A DNA stretch of 64,000 nucleotides, taken from contig CAJBFN010000001.1 in the NCBI GenBank assembly GCA_903952435.1, positions 62,001 through 126,000 on the forward strand. Direction: 5' to 3'. Source of the stretch: an uncultured bacterium. GTDB lineage: Bacteria; Patescibacteriota; Saccharimonadia; Saccharimonadales; Saccharimonadaceae. The position numbers and the translations under genes were made by a program. Shown here in pieces: positions 1 to 8,757 of the stretch. Numbering within the stretch: the first letter of the stretch is position 1; each line of letters begins with the position of its first letter. The notes below the pieces were generated by a model, which searched no databases, was not told the DNA's origin, and was given only the letters and a program-made list of their open reading frames with translations.

Positions 1-2
1 AT

Positions 3-980
3 TTTTCAGGCACCATGTATCGTGTCAGTATAGATAAAATTATTCATCCTCAACCTGGTGACATCGCGCGGCAAATTCGTGATTGGTTTGCTGATTCAAT
101 TCGGCGAGTAATTCCAGCGCCCGAATCAAGTTTGGGGATTGGTTTTTTAGTTGGTCAGCGTCGGGCTTTGCCGGCAGATTTAGTTTTAGCTTTGCAAATG
201 GTCGGTCTGACTCATGTTGTCGTGGCTAGCGGCTATAATTTAACGATACTAGTTAGATTGGCTAGGCGTTTGTTTAAAAAGATATCAAAATATTTGTCGG
301 CATTGTCAGCCAGTTTAATGATATTTAGTTTTATAGCGATAACGGGCTTAAGCCCAAGTATGTCTAGGGCTGGATTGGTTTCAGCGCTTAGCTTATTGGC
401 TTGGTATTATGGACGAAAATTTCACCCGATAGTTTTATTGTTAATCGCTGTTGCGGCGACTGTTTTAATTAACCCAAGTTACGCCTGGGGTGATTTAGGC
501 TGGCAATTATCATTTATGTCTTTTGCCGGCGTAATGATTTTAGCGCCACTTGCCTGTCATTATTTTTTTGGTGATGAAAAACCTAAGTTTATCGCTCAGA
601 TTTTAATCGAAACCATGTCGGCATTTATAATGACAGCGCCGATTTTGATTATGGCTTTTGGGCAGCTATCAAATGTTTCGCTATTTGCTAATTTATTGGT
701 TTTGCCTTTAGTACCACTGGCGATGTTGCTGACATTTATCGCTGGAATTTTCAGTTTGATTTTGCCTTTCATAGGTTGGATTATCGCTGCGCCTGCAACA
801 TGGCTGCTGAAATACATGATTGGTGTGGCCGATTATTTAGCCGCTTTGCCATGGGCGGTTAGTAAAATTGATATGCAGTGGTGGGGTATTGGGCTTATTT
901 ATCTGGCAATATCGGCGGCTTGTTTTTATATGTGGCGGGTGACTAAATATAATTTGCGCGAAGTTAACATTGTTGAATAA
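3..980 (+). CDS. comEC: ComEC/Rec2-type DNA uptake channel, 5'-truncated by window edge
   Basis: Inner-membrane channel of natural transformation that carries single-stranded DNA into the cytoplasm. The reading frame is open to the window edge upstream of the first ATG at 15, so the N-terminus (the OB-fold part in full-length ComEC) probably lies outside. What is visible is the Competence domain: the segment LTHVVVASGYNLTIL, then about eight hydrophobic membrane segments (SLMIFSFIAITG, VLLLIAVAATVLI, LSFMSFAGVMILAP and others), and the typical LSNVSLFANLLVLPLVPLAM stretch. It ends after a final membrane helix with a short basic tail, and no C-terminal beta-lactamase-like domain is present. 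Together with the type IV pilus operon at 8.7-14.9 kb it fits a DNA-uptake role. Family assignment is secure; the true start cannot be seen. Confidence 0.85.
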   Translation, partial: FSGTMYRVSIDKIIHPQPGDIARQIRDWFADSIRRVIPAPESSLGIGFLVGQRRALPADLVLALQMVGLTHVVVASGYNLTILVRLARRLFKKISKYLSALSASLMIFSFIAITGLSPSMSRAGLVSALSLLAWYYGRKFHPIVLLLIAVAATVLINPSYAWGDLGWQLSFMSFAGVMILAPLACHYFFGDEKPKFIAQILIETMSAFIMTAPILIMAFGQLSNVSLFANLLVLPLVPLAMLLTFIAGIFSLILPFIGWIIAAPATWLLKYMIGVADYLAALPWAVSKIDMQWWGIGLIYLAISAACFYMWRVTKYNLREVNIVE

Positions 981-1003
981 TTTCTAGTTTAGTTCGTATT
1001 CTT

Positions 1004-1104
1004 GACTATCAATTATTTAAGATAGGGCTTCGCTCCGGGTTCGACAAGAGCCCCGAGCGCCAGCGTCAAACTCGGGCTGCAGATTATCTTAAATAATTAT
1101 AGTC
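1004..1104. repeat. Long inverted repeat with structured core between comEC and yebC
   Basis: Left arm 1004-1024 and right arm 1085-1104 are reverse complements over 20 bp with a single inserted C in the left arm. Inside, AGCCCCGAG and CTCGGGCT form a second GC-rich stem, and the core carries a T-loop-like GGGTTCGAC. The outer stem is A/T-rich. It could terminate comEC or be a structured RNA element. Confidence 0.6.
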
Positions 1105-1132
1105 GCGACTACTCTAGTGCGTCTCTATAGGT

Positions 1133-1138
1133 TATAAT
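1133..1138 (+). promoter_or_regulatory. -10 box of yebC, short or leaderless transcript
   Basis: TATAAT ends 10 nt before the yebC ATG at 1149. A start point about 7 nt downstream of the box would leave at most a few nucleotides of leader. No Shine-Dalgarno sequence is visible. Confidence 0.6.
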
Positions 1139-1148
1139 ATATTTCGAT

Positions 1149-1871
1149 ATGTCAGGACACAGTAAATGGTCAACAATTAAACGCGAAAAAGGCCTCAAGG
1201 ATGCTAAACGGGGTGCTGTTTTTACTAAGCTTGGAAATTTAATTGCGATTGCGGCGCGCGGCGGCATTGACCCGACCATTAATTCGACACTTTATATGGC
1301 GATTGAAAAAGCTAAACAGGCAAATATGCCGGCAGCTAATATTCAGCGGGCGATTGATCGGATTGCTGATAAAAATGCGGCTGTTATGGAAGAGACAGCT
1401 TACGAGGCGATGGGGCCTGGGGGTGTCGGTTTGATTATTGAGACTGCGACCGATAATAAAAATCGAACATTTCCTGAAGTTAAAAACGCCTTATCAAAAA
1501 ATGGCGGCCGAATTGCTGATGCTGGCAGTGTGATGTTTCAGTTTACTCGCAAGGGCGTAATTAATGTTGCGGCAACTGGCGAGGATGCACTGCTAGCGAT
1601 TTTGGATGCTGGTGCAGAGGATGCTGTCGAAGAAGAGGGCGATATTATTGTTTATACCGAACAAAAAGATTTAGCAAAAGTTCGTAGGGCGATTGTTGAT
1701 GCTGGCTTGACCGTTACTGGCGCTGAATTGCAGTATGTCCCAAATCATTCGGTTGAAGTTAGTGATCCTGAAATAGCTGCAAAAGTTATTAAACTACTGG
1801 ACGCGCTAGATGATTTGGATGATGTGGTAAATGTTCATAATAATGCTGACATTACGGCCGAAATATCTTAA
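1149..1871 (+). CDS. yebC: YebC/PmpR/TACO1 family DNA-binding or translation-assisting protein
   Basis: Full-length member of the YebC family (240 aa, usual length about 240-250). The N-terminus MSGHSKWSTIKREKGLKDAK is the family signature, followed by the conserved helical segment (ARGGIDPTINSTLYMAIEKA, MPAANIQRAIDR) and the YEAMGPGGVGLIIE motif. The C-terminal half ends with LDDLDDVVNVHNNADI, the normal family end. Members act as transcriptional regulators or help ribosomes through difficult peptide motifs; in many bacteria the gene sits beside ruvC-ruvA-ruvB, as it does here with one gene between. Start at 1149 fits the family N-terminus and a -10 box just upstream. Confidence 0.95.
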   Translation: MSGHSKWSTIKREKGLKDAKRGAVFTKLGNLIAIAARGGIDPTINSTLYMAIEKAKQANMPAANIQRAIDRIADKNAAVMEETAYEAMGPGGVGLIIETATDNKNRTFPEVKNALSKNGGRIADAGSVMFQFTRKGVINVAATGEDALLAILDAGAEDAVEEEGDIIVYTEQKDLAKVRRAIVDAGLTVTGAELQYVPNHSVEVSDPEIAAKVIKLLDALDDLDDVVNVHNNADITAEIS

Positions 1872-1918
1872 CATATAACTAGTTTGTAATTTATTCAAAA
1901 ATTGTTTATATTTAATTT

Positions 1919-3619
1919 ATGCATAAGCTTTATTTAGCTTTGTTAGTCTTTTTTATATTTTTTACGGCGGTTATTTTTGGGCAGGATGCTGGGGCAACTA
2001 ATGCCGGGGTTGCTATTTATCAGGTCCAGGCTGGTGATGCATCTAATACGACTGAAAACGGCTTTATTACTACTCCGGCTACTAGGGAATTTATATCTAT
2101 TTATAATAATACCGATCAAGAGGTTGATATAACTGATTGGTGTTTGCTTAATAAATCAGATAAATCAATAATTTGTTTTAATACACCTGCGTTAAATATA
2201 TATTTTCACATACCTGGCTATTCTTATGTAACAATTTCTTCTGATAATTTTGCTTCGGATCATAAATATGAGCCAGATTTCGATTATTTAACAACCAATA
2301 CCGTTTCTGGATCAATCGTAGCTAGTAGCGATACTATAAAATTAGTTGACGCAAACGGGACTTCGATAGATGAAATATCATGGTCATCTAGTTTATCTGG
2401 CGGCTCTTTATATCAGCGCAACAAAGAACCTTTGCCGTCACAAAAATTAATCGATACAGATTCTTTGACCGATTTTACAAAAATCTCATTATTAGTTATT
2501 CCGGTAAACCATACATTACAGGAATTTGAAGTCTTTGATGCTTGTAAGAATATTAGCGGCATTCAGCTTACGGTACCATATGGTTATGAAGTTGATAATT
2601 TAGGTAATTGCATCTTGCCGCTAGCTGATATTTGTTCAAATTTAGCTGGTTTACAAATAGCTTTGCCGGTTGGATATTTATTGGACGAAAACGGCGACTG
2701 TCAACATGATGTGTGTTTAAATATAGACGGTTTGCAGTTAGTGACTCCAGATGGAATGGTTAGTGACGATGATGGTAAATGTTATACAAGACCTTTGCCG
2801 TTACGAATCACGGAAATTTTGCCAAATCCGTCGGGTAGCGATATAGGCAATGAATTTATTGAAATTTATAATCCAAATTCTGTTGATATTGATCTGGTGG
2901 TTTATGGTTTTTATGTTGGTGGTGACTATGACCATAAATATACTTTTGCAGTAGGCGCCCATATTGGCCCTGGTCAATATTTAGCTTTTTACAATGATGA
3001 TATTAAATTTACGCTAGTAAATACGGCTAGCTCTGTCCGGCTGGTAGCTTTGAGCAATTTATTGATAGATGAGACTATTGCCTATGAAGATGCTGGCGAC
3101 GGTACGACCTGGGCTTTGATTGATAAGACTTGGCAATGGACTAATCAGCTGACACCGAATAAAATTAATTTGCCATCTTTGATCGAGGCCAAGGTCGATG
3201 TGATTATTCCAACCTTGACATTAGTTCCGTGTAAAGATGGCCAGTATCGCAGCGAGGAGACTCATCGCTGTCGCAATATAATTAGCGACGTGGCGGATTT
3301 GGTGCCTTGTGCTGAGGGCCAAGAGCGCAATCCGGCGACCAATCGTTGTCGCTCAATTGCGACGGCTGTTTTGGGCGATAGTACTTTAAAGCCTTGCGAC
3401 CCAGGTCAAGAAAGAAATCCTGAAACTAATCGTTGTCGAAATATTATCGCCACTATGCCGACGGCTGATTATGCGCCCGAACAAGTTAATGTTAAAAACG
3501 AAGATTACACCAGCTGGTATATAATGGGTGGCCTAGGATTAGTCGCTGTTGGTTATGCTGTTTGGGAGTGGCGGGTTGATTTTAGCCGATTGTTTAAAAA
3601 ATTATTTAAAATCAAATAG
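1919..3619 (+). CDS. Secreted, C-terminally anchored lamin-tail (LTD) protein with Cys repeats
   Basis: Predicted surface protein of 566 aa. It starts with a signal peptide (LYLALLVFFIFFTAVIFGQ) and ends in a transmembrane helix (YIMGGLGLVAVGYAVWEW) plus a basic tail. An N-terminal region around residues 20-170 has a lamin-tail-like strand pattern (REFISIYNNTDQEVDITDWCLLNK). A second and clearer LTD domain at about 290-400 contains ITEILPNPSGSDIGNEFIEI. Between them are three short Cys-containing units (CKNISGIQLTVPYGY, CSNLAGLQIALPVGY, CLNIDGLQLVTPDGM). Before the anchor are three more repeats of the form PC..GQ.R..E/AT.RCR. The C-terminal repeats may be a disulfide stalk. LTD domains are found on surface or DNA-binding secreted proteins in many bacteria; the role here is unknown. 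It lies just upstream of ruvC (14 nt gap). Confidence 0.8.
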   Translation: MHKLYLALLVFFIFFTAVIFGQDAGATNAGVAIYQVQAGDASNTTENGFITTPATREFISIYNNTDQEVDITDWCLLNKSDKSIICFNTPALNIYFHIPGYSYVTISSDNFASDHKYEPDFDYLTTNTVSGSIVASSDTIKLVDANGTSIDEISWSSSLSGGSLYQRNKEPLPSQKLIDTDSLTDFTKISLLVIPVNHTLQEFEVFDACKNISGIQLTVPYGYEVDNLGNCILPLADICSNLAGLQIALPVGYLLDENGDCQHDVCLNIDGLQLVTPDGMVSDDDGKCYTRPLPLRITEILPNPSGSDIGNEFIEIYNPNSVDIDLVVYGFYVGGDYDHKYTFAVGAHIGPGQYLAFYNDDIKFTLVNTASSVRLVALSNLLIDETIAYEDAGDGTTWALIDKTWQWTNQLTPNKINLPSLIEAKVDVIIPTLTLVPCKDGQYRSEETHRCRNIISDVADLVPCAEGQERNPATNRCRSIATAVLGDSTLKPCDPGQERNPETNRCRNIIATMPTADYAPEQVNVKNEDYTSWYIMGGLGLVAVGYAVWEWRVDFSRLFKKLFKIK

Positions 3620-3621
3620 TC

Positions 3622-3627
3622 TATACT
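3622..3627 (+). promoter_or_regulatory. -10 box of ruvC, leaderless arrangement
   Basis: TATACT ends 6 nt before the ATG at 3634 and begins directly after the upstream stop codon. No Shine-Dalgarno sequence is present. Confidence 0.6.
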
Positions 3628-3633
3628 AAAGAT

Positions 3634-4110
3634 ATGCGAATAATCGGAATTGATCCTGGCACTGGAATTTTAGGCTTTGGTGTAATTGAAATAACAAACG
3701 GCAAAATAAAAATGATTGATGCCGGCGTGATTACAACGCCCGCTCATACACCACTGGATGAGAGGCTGGAAGATATCTTCGACGGTTTGACTGAAATTAT
3801 TAAATCCACAAAACCTGATGCTATGTCGATTGAAAAATTATTCTTTGCTCAAAATGTAACTACGGCAATGAGCGTGTCGCATGCTAGGGGCGTGGCGATG
3901 TTGGCAGGACGAAAAGGTGGATTGCCAATTCATGAATATACGCCACTGCAGATTAAGCAAACCGTTACTGGCTATGGCAAGGCTGATAAAAAGCAGATTC
4001 AGGAAATGGTGCGAGTTCAACTTGGATTAAAAGAAGTCCCAAAACCAGATGACTGCGCTGATGCCCTAGCAGCTGCAATAACTTATTATTGTATGTCCCG
4101 CGTAGAATAG
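3634..4110 (+). CDS. ruvC: Holliday junction resolvase RuvC
   Basis: Endonuclease that cuts Holliday junctions symmetrically, working with RuvAB. All acidic catalytic positions can be seen: Asp in IIGIDPGTGILGFGV at the N-terminus, Glu in SIEKLFFAQN near residue 67, and the Asp pair in PDDCADALAAAITY near 140. Length 158 aa is slightly short compared with about 170 in Escherichia coli, with only the tail missing. The order ruvC-ruvA-ruvB is the standard one. The start at 3634 begins the conserved first beta strand and has a -10 box directly upstream. Confidence 0.97.
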   Translation: MRIIGIDPGTGILGFGVIEITNGKIKMIDAGVITTPAHTPLDERLEDIFDGLTEIIKSTKPDAMSIEKLFFAQNVTTAMSVSHARGVAMLAGRKGGLPIHEYTPLQIKQTVTGYGKADKKQIQEMVRVQLGLKEVPKPDDCADALAAAITYYCMSRVE

Positions 4111-4149
4111 ATATTCTTCACAAAGCTGGCGATTGATGCAATTTGGTGT

Positions 4150-4155
4150 CATAAT
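4150..4155 (+). promoter_or_regulatory. -10 box of ruvA
   Basis: CATAAT ends 8 nt before the ruvA ATG at 4164 in a 53-bp gap after ruvC. It suggests that ruvAB has its own leaderless promoter. Confidence 0.5.
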
Positions 4156-4163
4156 GGGGTTAT

Positions 4164-4739
4164 ATGATAGCGCATGTTTTTGGGGTAGTGGTTGAAAAAT
4201 TTGGATCATCTGTAATTGTTGATGTTAATGGCGTTGGCTATGAAGTTAATGTCGCTTTGGGCGACTTTGACGATACTGTACTTGATTCGAAAATTAAATT
4301 TTATACCTATCATCATATCCGCGAGCAATCCCAAGAATTATTTGGCTTTTCAAGTTTGATCGCCAAGAAGCTATTTGAACTGCTAATAACCGTTCAGGGT
4401 GTTGGTCCAAAAGCTGCGCTAGCGATTTTATCGCTAGGTGATAGCGAAACAGTTCGAAATTCAATCGCGATTGGCGACGCGGTATTTATTGCCAAGGCTA
4501 GTGGTGTTGGTAAAAAAACGGCCGAGCGGGTTGTAGTAGATTTGTCGGATAAAGTTGGCCACGCAACGCGTATAAATAATACTGTGATACAAAGTGCAAT
4601 TTTAAGTAATGATGAAGCATTGGAGGCTTTGATGACCTTGGGTTATAACATAAGTGACGCCACTAAAGCCCTGGAGGGTATTTCACTCGACCTGCCTACT
4701 GCCGAGCGTGTAACTAGGGCGCTGAAAGGTGTAAAATAA
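4164..4739 (+). CDS. ruvA: Holliday junction branch migration protein RuvA
   Basis: Junction-binding subunit of the RuvAB branch-migration motor. Domain I (OB fold) covers about residues 1-63 ([25 protein letters not shown]). Domain II carries two helix-hairpin-helix motifs ([17 protein letters not shown] and [18 protein letters not shown]). The C-terminal domain III that contacts RuvB is recognisable in [22 protein letters not shown]. Length 191 aa is normal (about 200). The stop codon overlaps the ruvB start by one base (TAATG), so the pair is translationally coupled. Confidence 0.97.
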   Translation: MIAHVFGVVVEKFGSSVIVDVNGVGYEVNVALGDFDDTVLDSKIKFYTYHHIREQSQELFGFSSLIAKKLFELLITVQGVGPKAALAILSLGDSETVRNSIAIGDAVFIAKASGVGKKTAERVVVDLSDKVGHATRINNTVIQSAILSNDEALEALMTLGYNISDATKALEGISLDLPTAERVTRALKGVK

Positions 4740-5773
4740 TGGCAATTGAGCGAATTACTGATGCGACCATGCACGATGATGATACGACAGAGCAACAAAT
4801 TGAAGTTACTTTGCGACCAAAAACTTTCGATGATTATATCGGTCAGGATAGATTAAAAAATAACCTAAAACTGGCGATTGATGCTGCTAAAAAGCGTGGC
4901 GAGCCAGTTGATCACGTTTTGTTGTATGGCCCGCCTGGATTAGGTAAGACTACTATGGCGACAGTGATTGCTAACGAAATGGGTACAAATATCCGCATTA
5001 CGGCTGGTCCAGCGATTGAACGAGCCGGTGATTTAGCTAGTATTTTAACTAATTTAAAAGATGGCGATATTTTATTTATTGACGAAATCCATCGATTGGG
5101 CCGGGCAGTCGAAGAGGTATTATATAGTGCCATGGAAGATTTTAAATTGGACATTATGATTGGCAAGGGCCCAGCCGCGCGTAGCGTACGTTTAGACCTG
5201 CCAAAATTTACGATTATTGGTGCGACAACCAGAACTGGGGCGTTAGCGGCGCCGCTGCGAGACAGATTTGGTTTAATTCATCGTTTAGAATTCTATACCA
5301 ATGATGAGATTGCAAAGATTATTAATCGAGCTGCAAAAATATTGGAAAGTAAAATTAGTGATAGCGCGTCTGCGATGCTTTCGACTAGGGCCAGATTGAC
5401 TCCGAGAATTGCTAATCGGTTGTTGAAACGAGTTCGTGACTATGCCGATGTTAATGGTGATGGAATTATTGATGAAAAAACTGCCAAATTAGCCTTGGAA
5501 TTATTAGAAATCGATGAGCTAGGACTGGATCCGGGAGATCGAAATTTGCTGGTTAGTATTATTAATAACTATGGTATTAATCCGGTTGGTCTGAATACCA
5601 TTGCAGCGCTGACTGGTGATGAGGCGACTACGATTGAAGATTTTTATGAACCATATTTATTGCAAATTGGCTTTATCGAGCGGACGCCAAGGGGACGCCG
5701 AGTCACCGCTAAAGCTTATAAACATCTAGGTAAAAATTACCAAAAAGACGAAAGTCAGCAGATTTTGGTATAA
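4739..5773 (+). CDS. ruvB: Holliday junction helicase RuvB
   Basis: AAA+ hexameric ATPase that drives branch migration with RuvA. Visible features are the N-terminal [19 protein letters not shown], Walker [12 protein letters not shown] near residue 64, Walker [10 protein letters not shown], sensor 1 [18 protein letters not shown] with the arginine finger, and the C-terminal winged-helix domain ([24 protein letters not shown]). Length 344 aa is typical. The start overlaps the ruvA stop. The ruvB stop codon itself lies inside the -10 box of the next gene. Confidence 0.97.
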   Translation: MAIERITDATMHDDDTTEQQIEVTLRPKTFDDYIGQDRLKNNLKLAIDAAKKRGEPVDHVLLYGPPGLGKTTMATVIANEMGTNIRITAGPAIERAGDLASILTNLKDGDILFIDEIHRLGRAVEEVLYSAMEDFKLDIMIGKGPAARSVRLDLPKFTIIGATTRTGALAAPLRDRFGLIHRLEFYTNDEIAKIINRAAKILESKISDSASAMLSTRARLTPRIANRLLKRVRDYADVNGDGIIDEKTAKLALELLEIDELGLDPGDRNLLVSIINNYGINPVGLNTIAALTGDEATTIEDFYEPYLLQIGFIERTPRGRRVTAKAYKHLGKNYQKDESQQILV

Positions 5774-5774
5774 T
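5769..5774 (+). promoter_or_regulatory. -10 box overlapping the ruvB stop codon
   Basis: TATAAT spans the ruvB stop (TAA at 5771-5773) and ends 6 nt before the ATG at 5781, a compact leaderless promoter made from the end of the preceding gene. Confidence 0.6.
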
Positions 5775-5780
5775 ATAACC

Positions 5781-6491
5781 ATGGACGAGTTAGACAAGCC
5801 AGTAGATTACAGCCAACCAGTCGCCTATGATACGAATGGCCAGCCTTTATATGCTCATCCGCCAGTTGCTGAAAATTTGCATAATGATAATCGACCAGAA
5901 AAAGTAGTCATAAGTGATGCCGATAAAATAAAGCATATGAAATCCAAGAAAGTTTTTCCGGAACTTAACTTAAGCGAAGGCGATTATGTTATAACATCAG
6001 TCAGGCGACATCTAATTGGTATGTTGGCGCCTGTTGCTGTTGGGGTTTTGTTGATATCTTTGTCGTTTGTCGCTTTATTTAACTATGATATCGTACTTAG
6101 AATATTCCAAGTTACTAGCCCGGTGATTGATCAGTCGGCAGTTTTTTGGACAGTTATATTATTTACGGTTTTTGTGATGACTGCCGAATATGTGATTTAT
6201 TATGTCTATGCTAGTAATAAATTCTTTCTTACGAACGACAGTATTGTTCAGCAAGTTCAAACCGGTCTTTTTTCTAATAGTGAGCATATTATAAATCTAG
6301 GCAATATCAAAGATACTAGTTACTCTCAAACTGGAATCGTACAACAGTTATTTAATTACGGTGTGATACGGTTAAGTACTGAGGGTGACGAAACTGAATA
6401 TAAATTTACCTATGTGGCTAATCCAAAAAGGTATGTCGAGATAATAGATAACGCAATTGAAAATTACAAAAACTGTCAAAGAGATTGTTAG
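5781..6491 (+). CDS. Membrane protein with bacterial PH (bPH2-like) domain
   Basis: Protein of 236 aa with a hydrophilic N-terminal tail of about 60 residues, two transmembrane helices (LIGMLAPVAVGVLLISLSFV; FWTVILFTVFVMTAEYVIYY), then a C-terminal bPH domain (NKFFLTNDSIVQQVQTGLFS, IINLGNIKDTSYSQTG, ...QLFNYGVIRLSTEGDE). The pattern of two helices followed by a domain with the phrase 'NLGNIKDTSY' is typical of YdbS/DUF304-type PH-domain proteins. Function is not known; these proteins are thought to be envelope-associated. It ends against the convergent pseudopilin gene with a 4-bp overlap. Confidence 0.75.
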   Translation: MDELDKPVDYSQPVAYDTNGQPLYAHPPVAENLHNDNRPEKVVISDADKIKHMKSKKVFPELNLSEGDYVITSVRRHLIGMLAPVAVGVLLISLSFVALFNYDIVLRIFQVTSPVIDQSAVFWTVILFTVFVMTAEYVIYYVYASNKFFLTNDSIVQQVQTGLFSNSEHIINLGNIKDTSYSQTGIVQQLFNYGVIRLSTEGDETEYKFTYVANPKRYVEIIDNAIENYKNCQRDC

Positions 6492-6883
6492 TTATTTCGG
6501 CTAGTTTTTGCAAAATCTGCTTCGTTTTCAAGACTGGATTTTAAAGTATAACTTTTGCATTTTTGGTCAACGCAATTAGTTGGTTCGTATGTATAAAGAC
6601 TGCCAGTCTCACCGATTTTTACGCCGTTACTGTCGATAAATAAGTCAGGATCGACTGATTTTAGATTATCACTGCTAATTGTTTGCGGATAATATTTGTT
6701 TGTGGCATAAAAAACCTCTTCCAAGCTGTAATACATAGCATTAATGGATGTTTTTCTTTTATCGTCTCGAGATATCACTGATAGATCATTTTTTTGAATA
6801 AAAAATAACACACTGGCTGTGCCAAGTAACACAGCAATAAATGATATTTCAATAACCGTAAAGCCTTTGGACTGTTTTTTCAT
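6488..6883 (-). CDS. Type IV pseudopilin-like protein
   Basis: Short prepilin leader MKKQSKG followed by FTVIEISFIAVLLGTASVLFF, the type III signal with Gly at -1, Phe at +1 and Glu at +5, cut by a PilD-type peptidase. About 130 aa, with two Cys near the C-terminus (NCVDQKCKSY) that may form the usual pilin disulfide loop. The start at 6883 is chosen because an in-frame upstream GTG at 6901 lies within the -10 region and would add residues before the leader. It stands alone between the PH-domain gene and recA; the assembly machinery is 2-8 kb away. Confidence 0.8.
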   Translation of the reverse strand: MKKQSKGFTVIEISFIAVLLGTASVLFFIQKNDLSVISRDDKRKTSINAMYYSLEEVFYATNKYYPQTISSDNLKSVDPDLFIDSNGVKIGETGSLYTYEPTNCVDQKCKSYTLKSSLENEADFAKTSRNN

Positions 6884-6953
6884 ATTGTTTCCATTATACA
6901 CGGGTTAGTGTAAAGATTATAGATTGTGGCCTATGAAATGAATGTCTATTTCT

Positions 6954-6966
6954 AAGGTCGGACCTT
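6954..6966. promoter_or_regulatory. Perfect 13-bp palindrome between pseudopilin gene and recA
   Basis: AAGGTC-G-GACCTT is a perfect dyad, followed by GAAAATGAT. A near copy stands at 37036-37048 with the same trailing AAAATGAT. It may be an operator or small hairpin; it lies about 50 bp upstream of the recA -35. Confidence 0.4.
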
Positions 6967-7009
6967 GAAAATGATTGGTTTCATAATCGTTGATATGGCA
7001 AGCTCTTAT

Positions 7010-7038
7010 TTGCTTGTATTGTAGTATCAAAGTATAAT
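7010..7038 (+). promoter_or_regulatory. recA promoter
   Basis: TTGCTT at 7010-7015 and TATAAT at 7033-7038 are separated by 17 bp. Unlike most genes here, recA has a real leader (about 20 nt) with a Shine-Dalgarno AGAGAGGGG at 7054-7062 before the ATG at 7067. Confidence 0.6.
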
Positions 7039-7066
7039 TAGAATAGATTTAAGAGAGAGGGGTTAT

Positions 7067-8107
7067 ATGTCAGCAAAAAAATCACCTAAACCTGAAATGG
7101 CTGAAAAGTCGGTTGCATCTGAGGGTAAACTAAAAGCGCTAGGTTTGGCGCAAGAACAGATAAATAAACAATTTGGTGATGGGGCTATACGTAGGTTAGG
7201 CGATACAAAGACTGTAGATGTTGAGTTGTTTAGTAGCGGCTCATTGTCGATTGACTTGGCGCTAGGAGGTGGCTTTCCAAAGGGTAGGATTTTGGAAATT
7301 TTTGGGCCAGAATCGTCTGGTAAAACTACTTTAGCGCTTCATGCAATTGCCGAGATTCAAAAACATGGCGGTGCAGCGGCTTTTATTGATGCCGAGCATG
7401 CTCTTGATCCAGCCTATGCTAAAAAATTAGGCGTAGATGTCGATAATTTACTTGTTTCTCAGCCAGATAATGGCGAGCAAGCATTGGAAATTTGCGAAAC
7501 ACTAGTTAGATCAAACGCTGTTGATATTGTGGTTGTTGACTCGGTTGCGGCACTTGTTCCGCAGGCTGAAATTGATGGCGATATGGGTGATAGCCACATG
7601 GGGCTGCAGGCTAGATTGATGAGTCAGGCTTTGCGTAAGCTAACTGGTATTATTAATAAATCACACACCACGGTTATATTTATTAATCAGATTCGTATGA
7701 AGATTGGCGTTATGTTTGGTAACCCTGAAACTACAACTGGCGGTAACGCTTTGAAGTTTTATGCTTCAATTCGCGTAGATATTAGAAGGACTGGTCAAAT
7801 AAAATCCGGTGAGGATATTGTCGGTAACAGAACTAAGGTTAAGGTTGTTAAAAATAAAATTGCTCCACCATTTAGGGTTGCAGAATTTGACATAATGTAT
7901 GGCGAAGGCATTAGTCGCACAGGTGATGTCTTGGATTTGGCGGTTTTACATAATATTGTAGGTAAATCTGGCGCTTGGTTTGATTATAATGAGGCCAAGA
8001 TTGGTCAAGGCCGTGAAGCTACAAAAGAATATCTAAAAAAGAATCCTGAAATCTTGGATGAGATTGACAAGAAAGTTCGTGACAAGGTAGTCGAAGAAGC
8101 TTTGTAA
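7067..8107 (+). CDS. recA: Recombinase RecA
   Basis: Strand-exchange ATPase of homologous recombination. Walker A is [13 protein letters not shown] near residue 85, the MAW region begins [16 protein letters not shown], Walker B is [14 protein letters not shown], loop L2 includes [21 protein letters not shown], and the C-terminal part ([20 protein letters not shown]) is complete. Length 346 aa is normal. The first 20 residues are a low-conservation Lys/Pro/Glu-rich extension. It is followed after 8 bp by recX, so the two are one operon. Confidence 0.98.
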   Translation: MSAKKSPKPEMAEKSVASEGKLKALGLAQEQINKQFGDGAIRRLGDTKTVDVELFSSGSLSIDLALGGGFPKGRILEIFGPESSGKTTLALHAIAEIQKHGGAAAFIDAEHALDPAYAKKLGVDVDNLLVSQPDNGEQALEICETLVRSNAVDIVVVDSVAALVPQAEIDGDMGDSHMGLQARLMSQALRKLTGIINKSHTTVIFINQIRMKIGVMFGNPETTTGGNALKFYASIRVDIRRTGQIKSGEDIVGNRTKVKVVKNKIAPPFRVAEFDIMYGEGISRTGDVLDLAVLHNIVGKSGAWFDYNEAKIGQGREATKEYLKKNPEILDEIDKKVRDKVVEEAL

Positions 8108-8115
8108 TATATTAG

Positions 8116-8757
8116 ATGAAAATAACGAGCATATCGCCCCAAATTAAAGATAATAATAGGGTTAATATATCAGTTGACGGCAAATACAGGTTTAGCTTGG
8201 ATATTTTTCAATTGGTCGATTTAGGTATTAAGATTGGTGGTGAATTTGATGAGGCCGAGTTATTGGTATTAGAGCAAGAAAGCCAATTTGGTAAGTTGTA
8301 TGGGCGAGCCTTAGAATATTGCCTGATGCGCCTACACAGCGCCAAAGAGGTAAAAGATTATTTGTATCGCAAAACCAGGCCGTTTAAAAATAAATTGGGC
8401 GAGCTGCAACCGGGGGTATCTTTTGAGATAACAACTAGGGTTTTTGATAGGCTGGTTGAAAAAGGTTATATAGACGATGAAAAGTTTGCAAAATATTGGG
8501 CTGAAAATAGGTGTGTTGCTAAGGGTGTAAGCTTTAAAAAATTAAAAAGTGAGCTTTTTTCAAAGGGTATAAATTCGTCAATCATTAATCAGGTTTTAGA
8601 TAAAACCGAGCGTGATGATAAAACTGAATTGCAGAAAATTATAATAAAAAAACGATCACATTATCAGGACGATAAAAAGTTTGTATCATATTTGGCTAGA
8701 TTGGGCTTTAATTATGATGATATAAAACAAGCGCTATCAATTAATGAAGATTTTTAA
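8116..8757 (+). CDS. recX: Regulatory protein RecX
   Basis: Modulator of RecA filaments. It has the three-helix tandem repeats of RecX: ALEYCLMRLHSAKEVKDYLYRK (first), VFDRLVEKGYIDDEKFAKYWAENRC (second), KKLKSELFSKGINSSIINQVL and the last LARLGFNYDDIKQAL. Length 213 aa is usual. The N-terminal 50 residues (ISPQIKDNNRVNISVDGKYRFSL) form a small beta domain seen in long RecX proteins. Its position directly after recA supports the call. It overlaps the convergent PRC-barrel gene by 4 bp. Confidence 0.9.
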   Translation: MKITSISPQIKDNNRVNISVDGKYRFSLDIFQLVDLGIKIGGEFDEAELLVLEQESQFGKLYGRALEYCLMRLHSAKEVKDYLYRKTRPFKNKLGELQPGVSFEITTRVFDRLVEKGYIDDEKFAKYWAENRCVAKGVSFKKLKSELFSKGINSSIINQVLDKTERDDKTELQKIIIKKRSHYQDDKKFVSYLARLGFNYDDIKQALSINEDF

